64,000 nucleotides of DNA from NCBI GenBank assembly GCA_964017235.1, contig OZ024931.1, positions 99,094,221 through 99,158,220 of the forward strand, given 5' to 3'. Under the pieces are notes generated by a model, which was given only the letters and a program-made list of their open reading frames with translations, had not been told where the DNA came from and did no database searches. Origin of the DNA: Sabellastarte sp. h YS-2021 (Eukaryota > Annelida > Polychaeta > Sabellida > Sabellidae). The position numbers were made by a program, and so were the translations under genes. Shown here one piece after another: positions 53,846 to 63,799 of the stretch. The first letter of the stretch is position 1. Each line of letters begins with the position of its first letter.

Positions 53846-55711
53846 GAAAGGGCCGATTTTGGTAGGGTCTGAAAGTCTGACCTTGAGACTTGGAAGAACC
53901 CTTTTTTAGGAGGAACTCCTCGCCCTCTTGAACCAGCTGAGAGTGAAATAAAGGAGAGGGGAGGAAGGGGGAATTGCGTAGCTCTTGTCTTCTTCCCCCA
54001 TATCTGGGTGAAGATTGGTCATTTCAGCATCTCGCCTCATGAGACCTGCACAGACCATGACATGTAAGTTTCGGCGTAACATATGGGTCATGGCTTTGCT
54101 TTGGCATGCTAGTGCCCTTTGTTGGATCTGGATTCTCTTGTCCCAGATATCCATATAGTCTCTGGTTGTCTCATAGGCATTTTTGATGGACCTCTCAGGG
54201 TCGGCTCCCTTTAGGATCTGATGTTTGGCCTTTTTGATAGTGGACTTGATGCTGTCCCGACAGCGATCCATAACACTACTGCACTCTGAAATTGTGTGGT
54301 TAAACACTGCCGAAAAATTGAGAGTGCAGATGTTTGGTCTGACTTGATGTTCAAGTTCTTTGGCCACATGAAGGGGTGCCCTTACCCCGGGAGCCGCTTG
54401 AGGTCTGGGGGAAATGCAAATATTTCCAAACTTTCTGTTAAGTTCCTGCATTCTTTCCTCAAAACATGGGTCTACCATTTTGTAATACTTTCCTGTGGCT
54501 TGAGGAGCTTTAGGGAATTTTCCCTCTGTGAGATTTAAGTTCTGAAAATCTTGTTCCCACTTTGTTAGTTCCTCCTTTAAAGCTGGATTAGCAGGTAAAA
54601 GGGTAGGAGGACCCTTTGATCTGGCTTCCTGTTTTTCTTGTTCCTCATTAAGACCCATAATCAAATTTGACACTGGCATTGAATGTTTTGGGTCAGGAAT
54701 ACCCAGCACCTGTCTGAAGGTTTCTATGTCTTCAGTGTATTGTGATGGTAAGTCACTTAGGTCCACCTCCCGAGAATAAATTGGGTCAGGGGGCAGCTCC
54801 CGCCTGACTTCATGAGACCTCCTTCTTTCTTTGTCCAACTCCCTCACATCCCTATATACAATAGTGGAAGCCGTTCGTTTGAATTTTTCCTGATCTCTAT
54901 CACTGGAGATATTCCCTTGCTTAGGGGAAGATCTGCCAGATTTTTTGGATTTGGAACGGTGAGGAGCTGACATAACGGGAGGACTTGTATTTAGATTTGT
55001 CTTTATGTTTCTTGACCTTTTCAACTAATTTAGCTCTGGGAGGCTCCATTTCTGGGTCTGAGGAAATATCCGAGTATTGGGCCCGCAATCTGGGAGGCAA
55101 CTCTGGGCCTACCTGGGTTGTGGTAGTGTCCATGGTAGTGTCCATGGGTTCATGGCTGAGAGTGAGCTGTGGCAGTGAGTTTGTTAAAGGCGTCCATCAT
55201 AGAACGTTGAAAAGAACCCATTTGTTCTTGGAACTGATCACCCAGGGATTTTTCTATACTACGCTGCAACATAGTACCTGGGGTCTTGAGTACATGCTGG
55301 GGAGTTCTTAAAGAAAGGTTATCTAGTCCCAGCACTCGGGCTCTGGGATCTCCCAGCATGACATTGCCGGTTTGGGTGGGGATTGATAAATGCTTTGAGC
55401 TGCCTGTTCGAGCTCTTGCTGGGAACCTTCAAAAATATCACTCTGATGCGGCTCTCCCAGGAGCTCGGATTCATCTTTGGGGACGTCAGATACCCCAGCC
55501 TTATCTTTTTTAACATACCGCTTTCTATTTATAATTTTTGTTCTTCAGTACACAAAGTACACACCATACATTTTCCCTTGCCAGTAACACAATAGTCGTC
55601 GCCTTTAGACGATTCCCTACAGGTAGGGCAGTAGTTGTGCAAATCCCAAGGATTGCAAAAATGACGACATTTAAGGGCTCTGGACCTATTGCCAGCACTA
55701 GTGGTAGACAT
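53846..55711 (-). pseudogene. Gag of DIRS-F, frameshifted
   Basis: The N terminus at 55711 (M-S-T-T-S-A-G) carries C-R-H-F-C...H-N-Y-C-P-T-C-R...C...C-M-V-C. The middle (55150-55359) has S-L-G-D-Q-F-Q-E-Q-M-G-S-F-Q-R-S-M; the main part (53906-55024) has R-E-V-D-L-S-D-L-P-S-Q-Y and the A-L-A-C-Q-S-K-A-M helix region, shared with DIRS-G. At least three frames are needed. Confidence 0.75.
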
Positions 55712-55984
55712 ATTGCAGGATTATACTAGGGCGATAATAGAGAGATATCTGATTAAAAACTCCAGTATGCTGTTCTGCACACACAATATACACTGGGCGA
55801 TAACAGGGTGATATCCGATTTTAAACTTCAATAATGCTGTTCTGCACACAAAAAGCGTACTAAAGCATTCACTGTGCATATATATATAAAACTACATGCA
55901 ATTCGATGAGAAACACTGAATATTTCGCTGTAGATGAACATAAAAGTCTTTGAAATATAAACACGATCTTTCCAATATGGCGGC

Positions 55985-56155
55985 CAACAAGAAGAAGGAC
56001 GAACTGTGCATGCTCACTCACCAGGTCACCAGAAGCTGGGTACTAATACTCGGACGGTCATTAGAACTCTTTTTTCGAGAGTTGGCCGTGTCGAGTGGTG
56101 CGGCCCGAGATAAGCATTGAGTCCCAGATGGTAAGCTATTGGAGCGTAATAAAAT
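55985..56155 (-). repeat. 5' inverted terminal repeat of DIRS-F
   Basis: ACTCACCAGGTCACCAGAAG, GAACTCTTTTTTCGAGAGTT (palindromic), CCCAGATGGTAAGCTATTGG and AGCGTAATAAAA; inverse of 49145-49330. Less similar to E and G in the middle than at the outer edge. Confidence 0.83.
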
Positions 56156-57069
56156 CGGCTATTTTATGACCCCAGTTTAACCCATAAGGGGGTCGGGGGT
56201 AAATCTGACCCGCTATCTCGACTCTACACATATGGTTTTCCAATACCTCTCAATACATTCTGAAGGTCTAAAACCAAGAATAAAGGAGATATAAGGCAAA
56301 AAACCCCACAAAATCAGCTATTTTACGACCCCAGTTTGACCCATAAGGGGGGGTCGGGGGTAAATCTGACCGGCTATCTCGACTCTTCACATATGGTTTT
56401 CTAATACCTCTTAATATATTCTAAAGCTCTAAAAGCAGGAATAAAGGAGATATAAGGCAAAAAGACAAAATCGGCTATTTTATTACCCCAGTTTAACCCA
56501 TAAGTGGGGGTCAGGGGGTAAATCTGACCGGCTATCTTGACTCTTCACATATGGTTTCCGTATACTTATAAATACATTCTAAAGCTCTAAAAGCAAGACG
56601 TAAGGAGATATAAGGCAAAAACACGAAATGGGATATGTTATGACCCAATTTAACCCATAAGGCGGGGTCAGGGGGTAAATCTGATCGGCTATCTAGACTC
56701 TTCACATATGGTTTCCCAATACCTCTTAATAAAATCTAAAGCTCTAAAAGCAAGAATAAAGGAGATATAAGGCCAAAAGACAAAATCGACTATTTTATGA
56801 CCCCAGTTTGACCCATAAGGGGGGTCAGGTGGTAAATCTGAGTGGGTATCTAGACTCTTCACATATGGTTTCCCAATACCTTTTAACACATTCTAAAGCT
56901 ATAAAACCAATAGTAAGGGAGATATAAGGAAAAATGTCAAAATTGGCTTTTTTATGACCCCAGTTTGACCCCTACAGGGGAGTCGGGGGGGGGGGGGAAT
57001 TTGACTTGCTTTCTAAACTCTCCCCATATGGTTTCCTACTACCTCCCAATACATTTTATGGCTCTAAAT
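56156..57069. repeat. Family V tandem array, about 157-bp units
   Basis: Six units; GACCCCAG or its variant starts at 56168, 56328, 56484, 56642, 56799 and 56956. Conserved parts are CGGCTATTTTATGACCCCAG, TTTAACCCATAAGGGGG, TCACATATGGTTTCCCAATA and AAGGAGATATAAGGCAAAAA. DIRS-F enters on the left and DIRS-G on the right. A G run lies at about 56986-56997. Confidence 0.93.
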
Positions 57070-57423
57070 TTGAAAATTTTAATTACTTAAATGTAGCTTT
57101 TATAAGCTACAAGCTTACCATGTGGGACTTAATGCTGTTCTCGGGTTGCCACACCCGGGGCCAACGTCTTAGAAAAAAAGATCGTTCATGTTAGCCACCG
57201 GATATACTGGTAGTTGTCGTCACGTGATAACTTCTGACCAATCGCCCTACTTTCTCGTTGAAATTTTCTAAAACCTACCCCTCAGCTGTAAACAGCGGGG
57301 AGGCAGGGTGGGACTCTCCTAAGTCCCACATGGTAAGCTTGTAGCTTATAAAAGCTACATTTAAGTAATTAAAATTTTCAATTTTATTACGCTACAATAG
57401 CTTACCATGTGGGACTTAATGCT
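57070..57423 (-). repeat. DIRS-G 3' inverted terminal repeat and ICR
   Basis: The repeat runs TTGAAAATTTTAATTACTTA, GTAGCTTTTATAAGCTACAA, GCTTACCATGTGGGACTTAA and GTCGTCACGTGATAAC (E-box 57221-57226). The ICR at 57321-57423 is AGTCCCACATGGTAAGCTTG, TAGCTTATAAAAGCTACATT, TAAGTAATTAAAATTTT, CAATTTTATTACGCTACAAT and AGCTTACCATGTGGGACTTA. It is exactly the inverse of the joined element ends, with no spacer bases. Confidence 0.92.
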
Positions 57424-57758
57424 GAATTCAACCGCCCGGTGGCGGGATTACAGCTGAGACTGGAAGATATGTGATTTTTTTCTAAGATTTGAATTAATAT
57501 GTATAGAATAGTGCCAGAAATACCAGTCTGAGTCCCATTTACAGTGCCCCGATCCCGAAGACCGGGCCTGTAACGAGCCAAAAACCTAAGTAAAATGAGA
57601 GACAGTGCTAAAACTGTCTAGATGTTTGATTGTAGGACGGAAGTGCAGCAGTGCTCACTTCCCTGAGGGCCCTTCACGTGTGACTGACCAACCCAGTGGT
57701 TGGACATCTCATAAATTTTTTACCCTGAATATGAGATTAATGACAACTAAATAAGTCC
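57424..57758 (-). other. DIRS-G 3' untranslated region
   Basis: Non-coding stretch between ICR and recombinase stop, containing GCCCGGTGGCGGG and a T-rich run; its beginning resembles the equivalent part of DIRS-B (ATGCTGAAT, GGCGGG). Confidence 0.5.
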
Positions 57759-58826
57759 TTAATAAAAATTACTTGATAACCCAAAAAAATAAAATGACCT
57801 TACCCATAACATCTTGAAGGTAAAGAAATACCTAGATCCTGGGAGAGACTCCTGAAGACTTGGTTGTAGCGGATGTGCCCCCCCCCCCCCCCTTTTTTTC
57901 TTTCCGAGGACAACTGGTCTGAGGGGTCCCAGATACATATTGTTGTCGGTGTCCGACCAAGTAAGGTCTTTGAGGTAAAAATTTGTAAATGTGTTGTGAG
58001 CTTTCCAGTGACAGGCTTGCATGATTTGGTCCACCGATACCCCACCGTAAAAGGCCTTAGAGGCCGCGAAAGCCCGGATGTCATGCGCTTTAACTTGGAC
58101 CAAGTCCAAGGCTTGTTGGTCTGCTTGTTTGTAACAAAATAGGATGGTTTGTTTCAACCAGGAAGAGAGAGTAGCGGGTCTGATGTCTGAGGTATGACCT
58201 TCCTTGAAGGCGATAAAAAGGAGGAAACGAGACCCTCTCAGGTCTTTGGTTCGGTCCAGATAATACCTCAGGGCCCGTACCGGACACAGGGTCCTGTCTT
58301 CCTTAAATTGTCTATCTACAATGGTAGTCAAAGCAGGAATAGTCACCAGAGACACACTTTGAGAACCTTCTCTTGCTAGTTGGTTTTTGGCTATGAAATC
58401 AGAAGAAGGGAACAAGGCGACCTTTTCCCATTGGCCTAGATTAGATACTTTGTTTGCGACCCAGGCATGGATTTCGCTGCGGCGTTTGCCGGAGGCCAAA
58501 GCTAGCAAGAAAGCAGTTTTAAGAGTAAGATGTTTGAGGTCTGTGTCTTTCATGGGCTCAAATGGTGCTTTTGTGAACTCGTTGAGGACAACAGAAAGGT
58601 TCCACTTGGGTAAATTTCTGGAACTTTTGGGACGATCCCTGTGAAAACTGGAGAGTAACCTATGAAGGTCTGCATTGTGTGCAATATGTTGGGCCGTTGG
58701 GCCCAAAGTGTCAACGATTGCAGTCCTGTAACCATCAATGGTCGAGGGGCGTCTGTTTAGGTCTTGGTACAGGTACATGAAAAAATCTGAGATTTGTTTC
58801 ACAGATGGAGTGGAGAAATCCACCAA
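57759..58826 (-). CDS. Tyrosine recombinase of DIRS-G, all catalytic residues present
   Basis: 355 codons, no stop. Arg115/116 in A-S-G-K-R-R-S-E-I, His248 and Arg251 in K-A-H-D-I-R-A-F-A-A-S-K, His273 in A-C-H-W-K-A-H and Tyr284 in F-Y-L-K-D-L; the spacing fits the tyrosine recombinase family. The N-terminal core-binding part includes S-T-I-D-G-Y-R-T-A-I. After about residue 305 a polypurine run (A7G15 on the minus strand, plus C15T7 at 57878-57899) encodes K-K-K-R-G-G-G-G and an unrelated tail, so the natural C terminus may be altered. The frame upstream of 58826 overlaps RNase H in fragments. Likely to have been functional recently. Confidence 0.88.
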   Translation of the reverse strand: MVDFSTPSVKQISDFFMYLYQDLNRRPSTIDGYRTAIVDTLGPTAQHIAHNADLHRLLSSFHRDRPKSSRNLPKWNLSVVLNEFTKAPFEPMKDTDLKHLTLKTAFLLALASGKRRSEIHAWVANKVSNLGQWEKVALFPSSDFIAKNQLAREGSQSVSLVTIPALTTIVDRQFKEDRTLCPVRALRYYLDRTKDLRGSRFLLFIAFKEGHTSDIRPATLSSWLKQTILFCYKQADQQALDLVQVKAHDIRAFAASKAFYGGVSVDQIMQACHWKAHNTFTNFYLKDLTWSDTDNNMYLGPLRPVVLGKKKRGGGGAHPLQPSLQESLPGSRYFFTFKMLWVRSFYFFGLSSNFY

Positions 58827-60738
58827 ATTTTCTCTGTACCATTTTTCAAATAGGGCCCACTTTGACTTATAGATGGTCCTTGTTGATGACCGCTAAGGGG
58901 CAGCAATTCTCTCTGCCACCTCCAAAGAGAAGCCTTGTTCTTGGAGTTGTTCGCTCCTAGACACCAGGCGTGGAGGTTCAGATGCTGGGGGTTGTTGTGG
59001 AACACATACTTGTGGGACTGTTTGAGTAGGGTCGTTGACACTGAGAGTTGTAGTGGGATCTCTGTTGAGAGCTGTACTAGGTCCCAAAACCAGGGCATCC
59101 CTGGCCAGCCTGGGGCTATTACTATGATCAGACAATGACATGCGCACATCTCTGCTGAGTGTGTTCCTCCTTGTTTGTTGATGTAGGCTACCACTGTTGA
59201 GTTGTCCGTCGCAACTAGCACTGTTTGATTCTGGCACTGGTCCTTAAAGTCTCGAAGGGCCAGGGAGACCGCCTTCAATTCTAGGACATTTATGTGTAGC
59301 CTTTTTTCCCGATCTGACCACAGACCCTTTGTAAAATTTTGGTCTAAGTGAGCGCCCCAACCTTCGTTTGAGGCGTCGGTAAAGGGTTGGATACTGTGGT
59401 CTTTGGGATGAAGGTCTTGCACCTTTCATCACATTTGAGGGATTTTGCCACCAATCTAGGTGAGCTGCAATGGCTTCTGTCCAAAGAAGGAGGTTGTCCA
59501 GCGACTGAGGATATCTCCAGTGCTCCTTGAGATGAAACTGAAAGGGCCTCATGTGAAGGCGTCCCTCCGGGACCATTTTCTCCGTTGAGGCTAGCAACCC
59601 AATTAGAGACATCAAACATCTTGCAGTCAAAACACGTTTTGACTTGAGTCGTAGGATTAAATCCTGAAGTTTGAGCCATCTCTCTTGAGTGGGTTTTACA
59701 AGGGCTGAATCTAGGTGGTATTCATAGCCCACGAACGAAAACACCTGAGTAGGTTTCAGTTCTGATTTTTCCTGATTTATTATCCACCCCAAGGACTGAG
59801 TTAGGTCTACCACCTTGGGCTTCCTCCTGAGACTGGGACCTGATCAGCCAGTCGTCCAGGTATTGGTGAATTCTGAGTCCTCTTGAGAGGGCCATTAGTT
59901 TCACTTCCTTTACAATCATTGTAAAGACCTGGGGGGCTGTGGCCAGCCCGAACGGGAGGGAGGTGAACTGGAACACCTGAGTCTTGTAGCAAAACCTTAG
60001 GTATTTCCTTGAGTTTGGGTGGATGGGGATGTGTAGGTAAGCGTCCGACAGATCTATCGACGATACCCACTCCCCTGGAATCAGGGAAGTCCTGATGGAC
60101 TCTGGAGTTTCCATTTTGAACTTTTCTACGTGTAGAAAAGTGTTGAGCCTGCTTAAGTCTATGACTGGCCTCCACCTTTGGTGAGGCTTGGGTACTAGGA
60201 ACAGGCGACTGTAAAACCTGAGAGATTTTACATTTTCCACCCTTTCGTTAGCGTTCTTTGACAGGAGAGACTGGATACAAGTGGCCAAGGCTTGGTCTTT
60301 TTGTTGGGCCTTGTACTCTGACAGAATCAGAGGAAATCTGATCAAGTTTGGCTTTGAACGGAATGGCAGAACGTAGCCATTGGTGATAATGTTTAATATG
60401 TTTTGAGAACATTTGTTTGTTAGCCAGTCTCTCCTGAAAGAACGGAGGCGACCTCCTACTGGTGGACTGAGTGAGGCTTTGGAGGAGTCATTGGGAAGGG
60501 GGTTTCCACGCCCCCTTCCCCTATTGTGGGGTAGAAAACGACCCCTGGAGCCTCTGAAGTTGGGTTTTCCTCTTCCCGAGGGAAAGGATTGGTTACTGCT
60601 TTGAGAGGTATTGCCCCCATAGGGGCGTTTCCTGTAGGAGCCTCTTTTCTTGTGGGGACCACGAAAGGGCTTATTCTGGTAGGGTGCGAAACCCTGAGAA
60701 TCTTTTGAGGTGCCTTTTTTTGAGAAGGAAGTCCTCAC
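58799..60738 (-). pseudogene. Reverse transcriptase-RNase H of DIRS-G, deleted
   Basis: 59722-60738 runs from an R/G-rich gag-like leader through P-V-G-G-R-L-R-S-F, W-R-P-V-I-D-L-S-R-L-N, D-A-Y-L-H-I-P-I, L-P-F-G-L-A-T-A-P to Y-L-D-D-W-L, then shifts frame after a deletion of about 17 bp near 59813. 59244-59813 holds L-G-W-I-I-N-Q-E-K-S-E-L. 58799-59422 holds A-T-D-N-S-T-V-V-A-Y-I, then jumps to A-P-G-W-P-G-M-P-W-F, losing about 340 bp including A-D-x-L-S-R. Confidence 0.85.
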
Positions 60739-62652
60739 CTTCCTTCACGAGTTGAGACTCGAACAAGGACGGGTCCCAAAAGGACGAGTTCCTAAGTTCT
60801 TGACATCTCGTCTCTCCTAACTGTGGATGTAATAGAGTCATCTCGGCTTCGCGCCTAAGCAAGCCGGTATTAGCCATAGAATATAACTCCCTCTGGAGAA
60901 TATGGGCTAGAGATTTGCTGAGACAGGTGAGGGCCCTGTGTTGAACAAGAACTGTCTTGTTCCAGAATTCCATGTACTCAGCGACTTCCTCATATCCGCG
61001 TTTGCCGCTTTCTCAGGATTGGCACCTTTCTGGATCTGAGATTTAATCTTCTTGACAGTTGACTTGATGCTATGTTGGCATTTTTCCAAAGAAGCATTGC
61101 AAGAAGAAGAAGTTTTGGCAAAGGCAGCGGTGAAGTTGAGGGTTGAGATATTTTGTCTAGCCTGATGTTCCAGCTCCTTGAGAACTGGCAGGGGAACTTT
61201 GGCTACTGGGGCCCCAGGAGGTCTAGGAGTAATACAGATCTTGGCAAAGTCTGTATTCAACTCCTGAATTTTATCCTGAAATGTGGGCTGTCCCACCTTG
61301 TACCACTTTGAAGTGGAAGGAGGAGGCTTGACATATTTGCCCTCAGATAAATTGGCAGCCTTAAAGTCATGTTGAAATTTATCAAAGGCGTCCTTGATAA
61401 CTGAGCTAAGGGGTAGAATAGAGGAAGGACCTCTAGGTCTGAGCTCTTGACGGCCTTTTTCATCATCCAGACCCAATACTGAAGTTGAAGACCTAGACAT
61501 AGATTCCCTGGGGTCAGGGAGAGAGAGAATACGCCTGAAGGTGTCTACTTCTTCAGAGTATTGTGAGGGAATGTCAGACAGAGCTACTTCCCTATAATAA
61601 GGGGGGTCTGGATCATGTTGTGGGAGGTCTTGATCAAAAGCTGTTCCTGAGGGCTGAGCCCTAGAGTGCTTAGAAGACCTGTGTCTGGCTACAGGGGACT
61701 GATCTTCCTCTGAAGAAAATGACACATATCTAGACCTTGATTTGTGTTTGCTCTTATCAGAGTGTTTTTTAGGTCTAGAAGAAGGAATCCGAGGGTGATC
61801 AGAATCTTCATGTAGTTGGTCCGAGGCAGAGCTCGGGTCAACTGGCTGCTTATGGCTTTGCTTTTTGTGAGAGTACGAGACCTCTTCGGGATGACCCTCA
61901 GAGGGGGCAACGTACTGATCCGAGATATCTTGGTTGAGTACTAGACGAGGAGGGAGTGCTGGACCGTAGTCCACATCCATTGCCTCGCTTTGAAGGTTAG
62001 TACCAGATCTCGGCGGGGGTAAATCCAGATGGGCAGCATTGTACTGGACGAGCCAGGTTTGGAAGCAGGAAGCAAGGATTCTACCTCGACTTTCTTTTTT
62101 GTGGCCAACTCATCTCGGAGTGACTGAAACGCTTCCAACATGGATGCCTGGAAGGAACCCATTTGGTGCTGTAAATGTATATTTAAGGAATCACCCAGGG
62201 ATTTCTCAAGATTTTTCTGGATTTTATTTTGCAAAGCTGTACCTGGGGTGGGTGGGACAGACTTGGCTGGGGTCTTTAAAGACAAGGAACTGAAGGCGAG
62301 AGGTTGAGGACGGGGGGTGAGGTAAATAGATTATCAGCAGCACTCTCGAGGGCTGCATTTGATCCAGTGAAAGGAATCCCCGTCGCCTTCACCCAAAAGA
62401 TCTAGTTCATCATCTTTGGAACTAGTTTCCGCTTTTTGTTTTTTAATAACGTTTCCTGTTCTGTATTTTTTGCAACTGTTCATCTGAAAAAGACGTACAG
62501 ATTTGACAGGGAGTTTCGAAGGTGACACAGGGGTCGTCTCCTTTGCCAGCCTCCCTACAGGTAGGGCAGTAGTTATGTTGGTCGAAACTGAAGCAAAAGT
62601 GGCGGCATTTCTGAGCTCTCGGTTTGTCTTTATTTGCTTGATGGAGAGACAT
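60671..62652 (-). pseudogene. Gag of DIRS-G, frameshifted
   Basis: Start at 62652 (M-S-L-H-Q-A-N-K-D-K-P-R-A), then the finger C-R-H-F-C...H-N-Y-C-P-T-C-R...C...C-Q-I-C. 61941-62285 carries S-L-G-D-S-L...H-Q-M-G-S-F-Q-A-S-M; 60907-61980 carries R-E-V-A-L-S-D-I-P-S-Q-Y and the N-I-S-T-L-N-F-T-A-A-F segment; 60671-60973 is the end. Three frames are used. Similar in order to gag-F. Confidence 0.8.
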
Positions 62653-62869
62653 TTTACACGCAATAAAAGACGTACAATATAATTGCCTGCACCGAGGAAA
62701 ACTCAAAACACGCGAAAGCAAGAAAAATACTTATCCTGTGAAAATTAAAATTTTACAGAATGAACTATGATATATATTACAAGAAATATGCAAATATTAG
62801 CCTCCAACAATAAGTAAAAACTGAGAAAAAAATGAAAATGTCTGTATATTTACAAACTGCTACCAGTCA

Positions 62870-63042
62870 ATCGTGGCCAACGAGAAAGTAGGGCGATTGG
62901 TCAAAGTTATCACGTGACGACAACTACCAGTATATCCGGTGGCTAACAAGAACGATCTTTTTTTCTAAGACGTTGGCCCCGGGTGTGGCAAACCGAGAAC
63001 AGCATTAAGTCCCACATGGTAAGCTATTGTAGCGTAATAAAA
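62870..63042 (-). repeat. 5' inverted terminal repeat of DIRS-G
   Basis: GTGGCCAACGAGAAAGTAGG, TTATCACGTGACGACAACTA (E-box CACGTG 62911-62916), AAGACGTTGGCCCCGGG, CCCACATGGTAAGCTATTGT and AGCGTAATAAAA at the outer edge. Inverse of 57070-57250. Confidence 0.87.
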
Positions 63043-63538
63043 GCAATACTTAAGAAGATAATAGGGGGGTTCACATGAATTTTAAGCTTTCTGGTTGGTA
63101 CCAGTTCATAAATCAGTCATTTTTCATCAGATCGCTCCCAAAATCTAATCAGCTCGCGTTATTGGTAGTATGAACATGTGGGTTTAATTACAAGCCTCTG
63201 TGGTCAGTAGATTTTGCTGAGCAGCAATGACGAGTGGGTGTACCCCAAAAAACTATTTTTTGATCATTCGACCTTGATAAAGATCAAATTTAAGCATGTG
63301 GAAAAATTTTGGGGTTGAAACCGATCACAAAGGTGGCTTAATTGTTTCTTAGTCGGAAATGATTGTGACTTGTCTGAGGATGTCTGAGGACGATCTTGAC
63401 TTAATCACGCACCTGGATCAGGATTCCATTTTCCCACCCATTTTTCAGGTTTTTTCACCGACTCAAAACGATTAAGGGTTGCAGGACAAATCGGGGAATA
63501 ATCGTTGTGGTCAAACAGGGGCATAAGGTAAAACTTAC
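63043..63538. other. Unique sequence, probably intron of the host gene
   Basis: No repeat family, no long frame of note. TGTCTGAGGA is directly repeated near 63376-63396. It adjoins the donor of the exon at 63539. Confidence 0.5.
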
Positions 63539-63650
63539 CTTCCTTGAGTCTTTCTATTCTCACAGTGATGAGCTTTATAAAATCCAGCACATGTTCTACA
63601 TCAAAAACTTGATGCTCTTGAGTAATGCGCTCCACCAGTTCATCCTTAAC
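63539..63650 (-). CDS. Internal exon of an unidentified host gene
   Basis: A 112-bp segment flanked by an acceptor TTTTCAG|GTTAAGG and a donor GGAAG|GTAAGTTTT. In phase 0 it encodes V-K-D-E-L-V-E-R-I-T-Q-E-H-Q-V-F and onward, with a Leu/Ile/Arg pattern (D-F-I-K-L-I-T-V-R-I-E-R-L-K-E) like an amphipathic helix. It leaves in phase 1. Unique sequence unlike surrounding repeats. The protein is not recognised. Phase 1 joined to the exon at 11226-11479 meets a stop, so if both belong to one gene another exon must lie between or the joining differs. Confidence 0.6.
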
Positions 63651-63799
63651 CTGAAAATCATGTGAATCAGAAACACTATTGTGTACTTAATAAAAAAATT
63701 AATACAAACTCCCCATAATTATACTGCAAAGATTCCTGTTGAACTAACCACCTATTGCCATAAAGTATTATGGTATAAGTACACATCAGTACATATAAT

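Larger units (their letters stand above)
49145..56155 (-). mobile_element. DIRS-F, full-length decayed DIRS-type retrotransposon
   Basis: Both terminal repeats, ICR, gag, RT-RNase H and most of the recombinase. Inserted in family V at CACAAAA^TCGGCTATTTT, the same unit position as DIRS-E. A Helitron-like composite element (49731-50756) is nested between ICR and recombinase. Many frameshifts. Confidence 0.87.
57070..63042 (-). mobile_element. DIRS-G, full-length DIRS-type retrotransposon with intact recombinase frame
   Basis: Both terminal repeats, ICR, recombinase, RT-RNase H and gag in canonical order. The left flank CTCTAAA and right flank AGCAATACTTAAGAAG together resemble family V (CTCTAAAAGCAAGAATAAAG), suggesting insertion in an AAAA run of that unit. 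About 340 bp of RNase H and some 17 bp of RT are deleted; gag is frameshifted. Confidence 0.88.
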
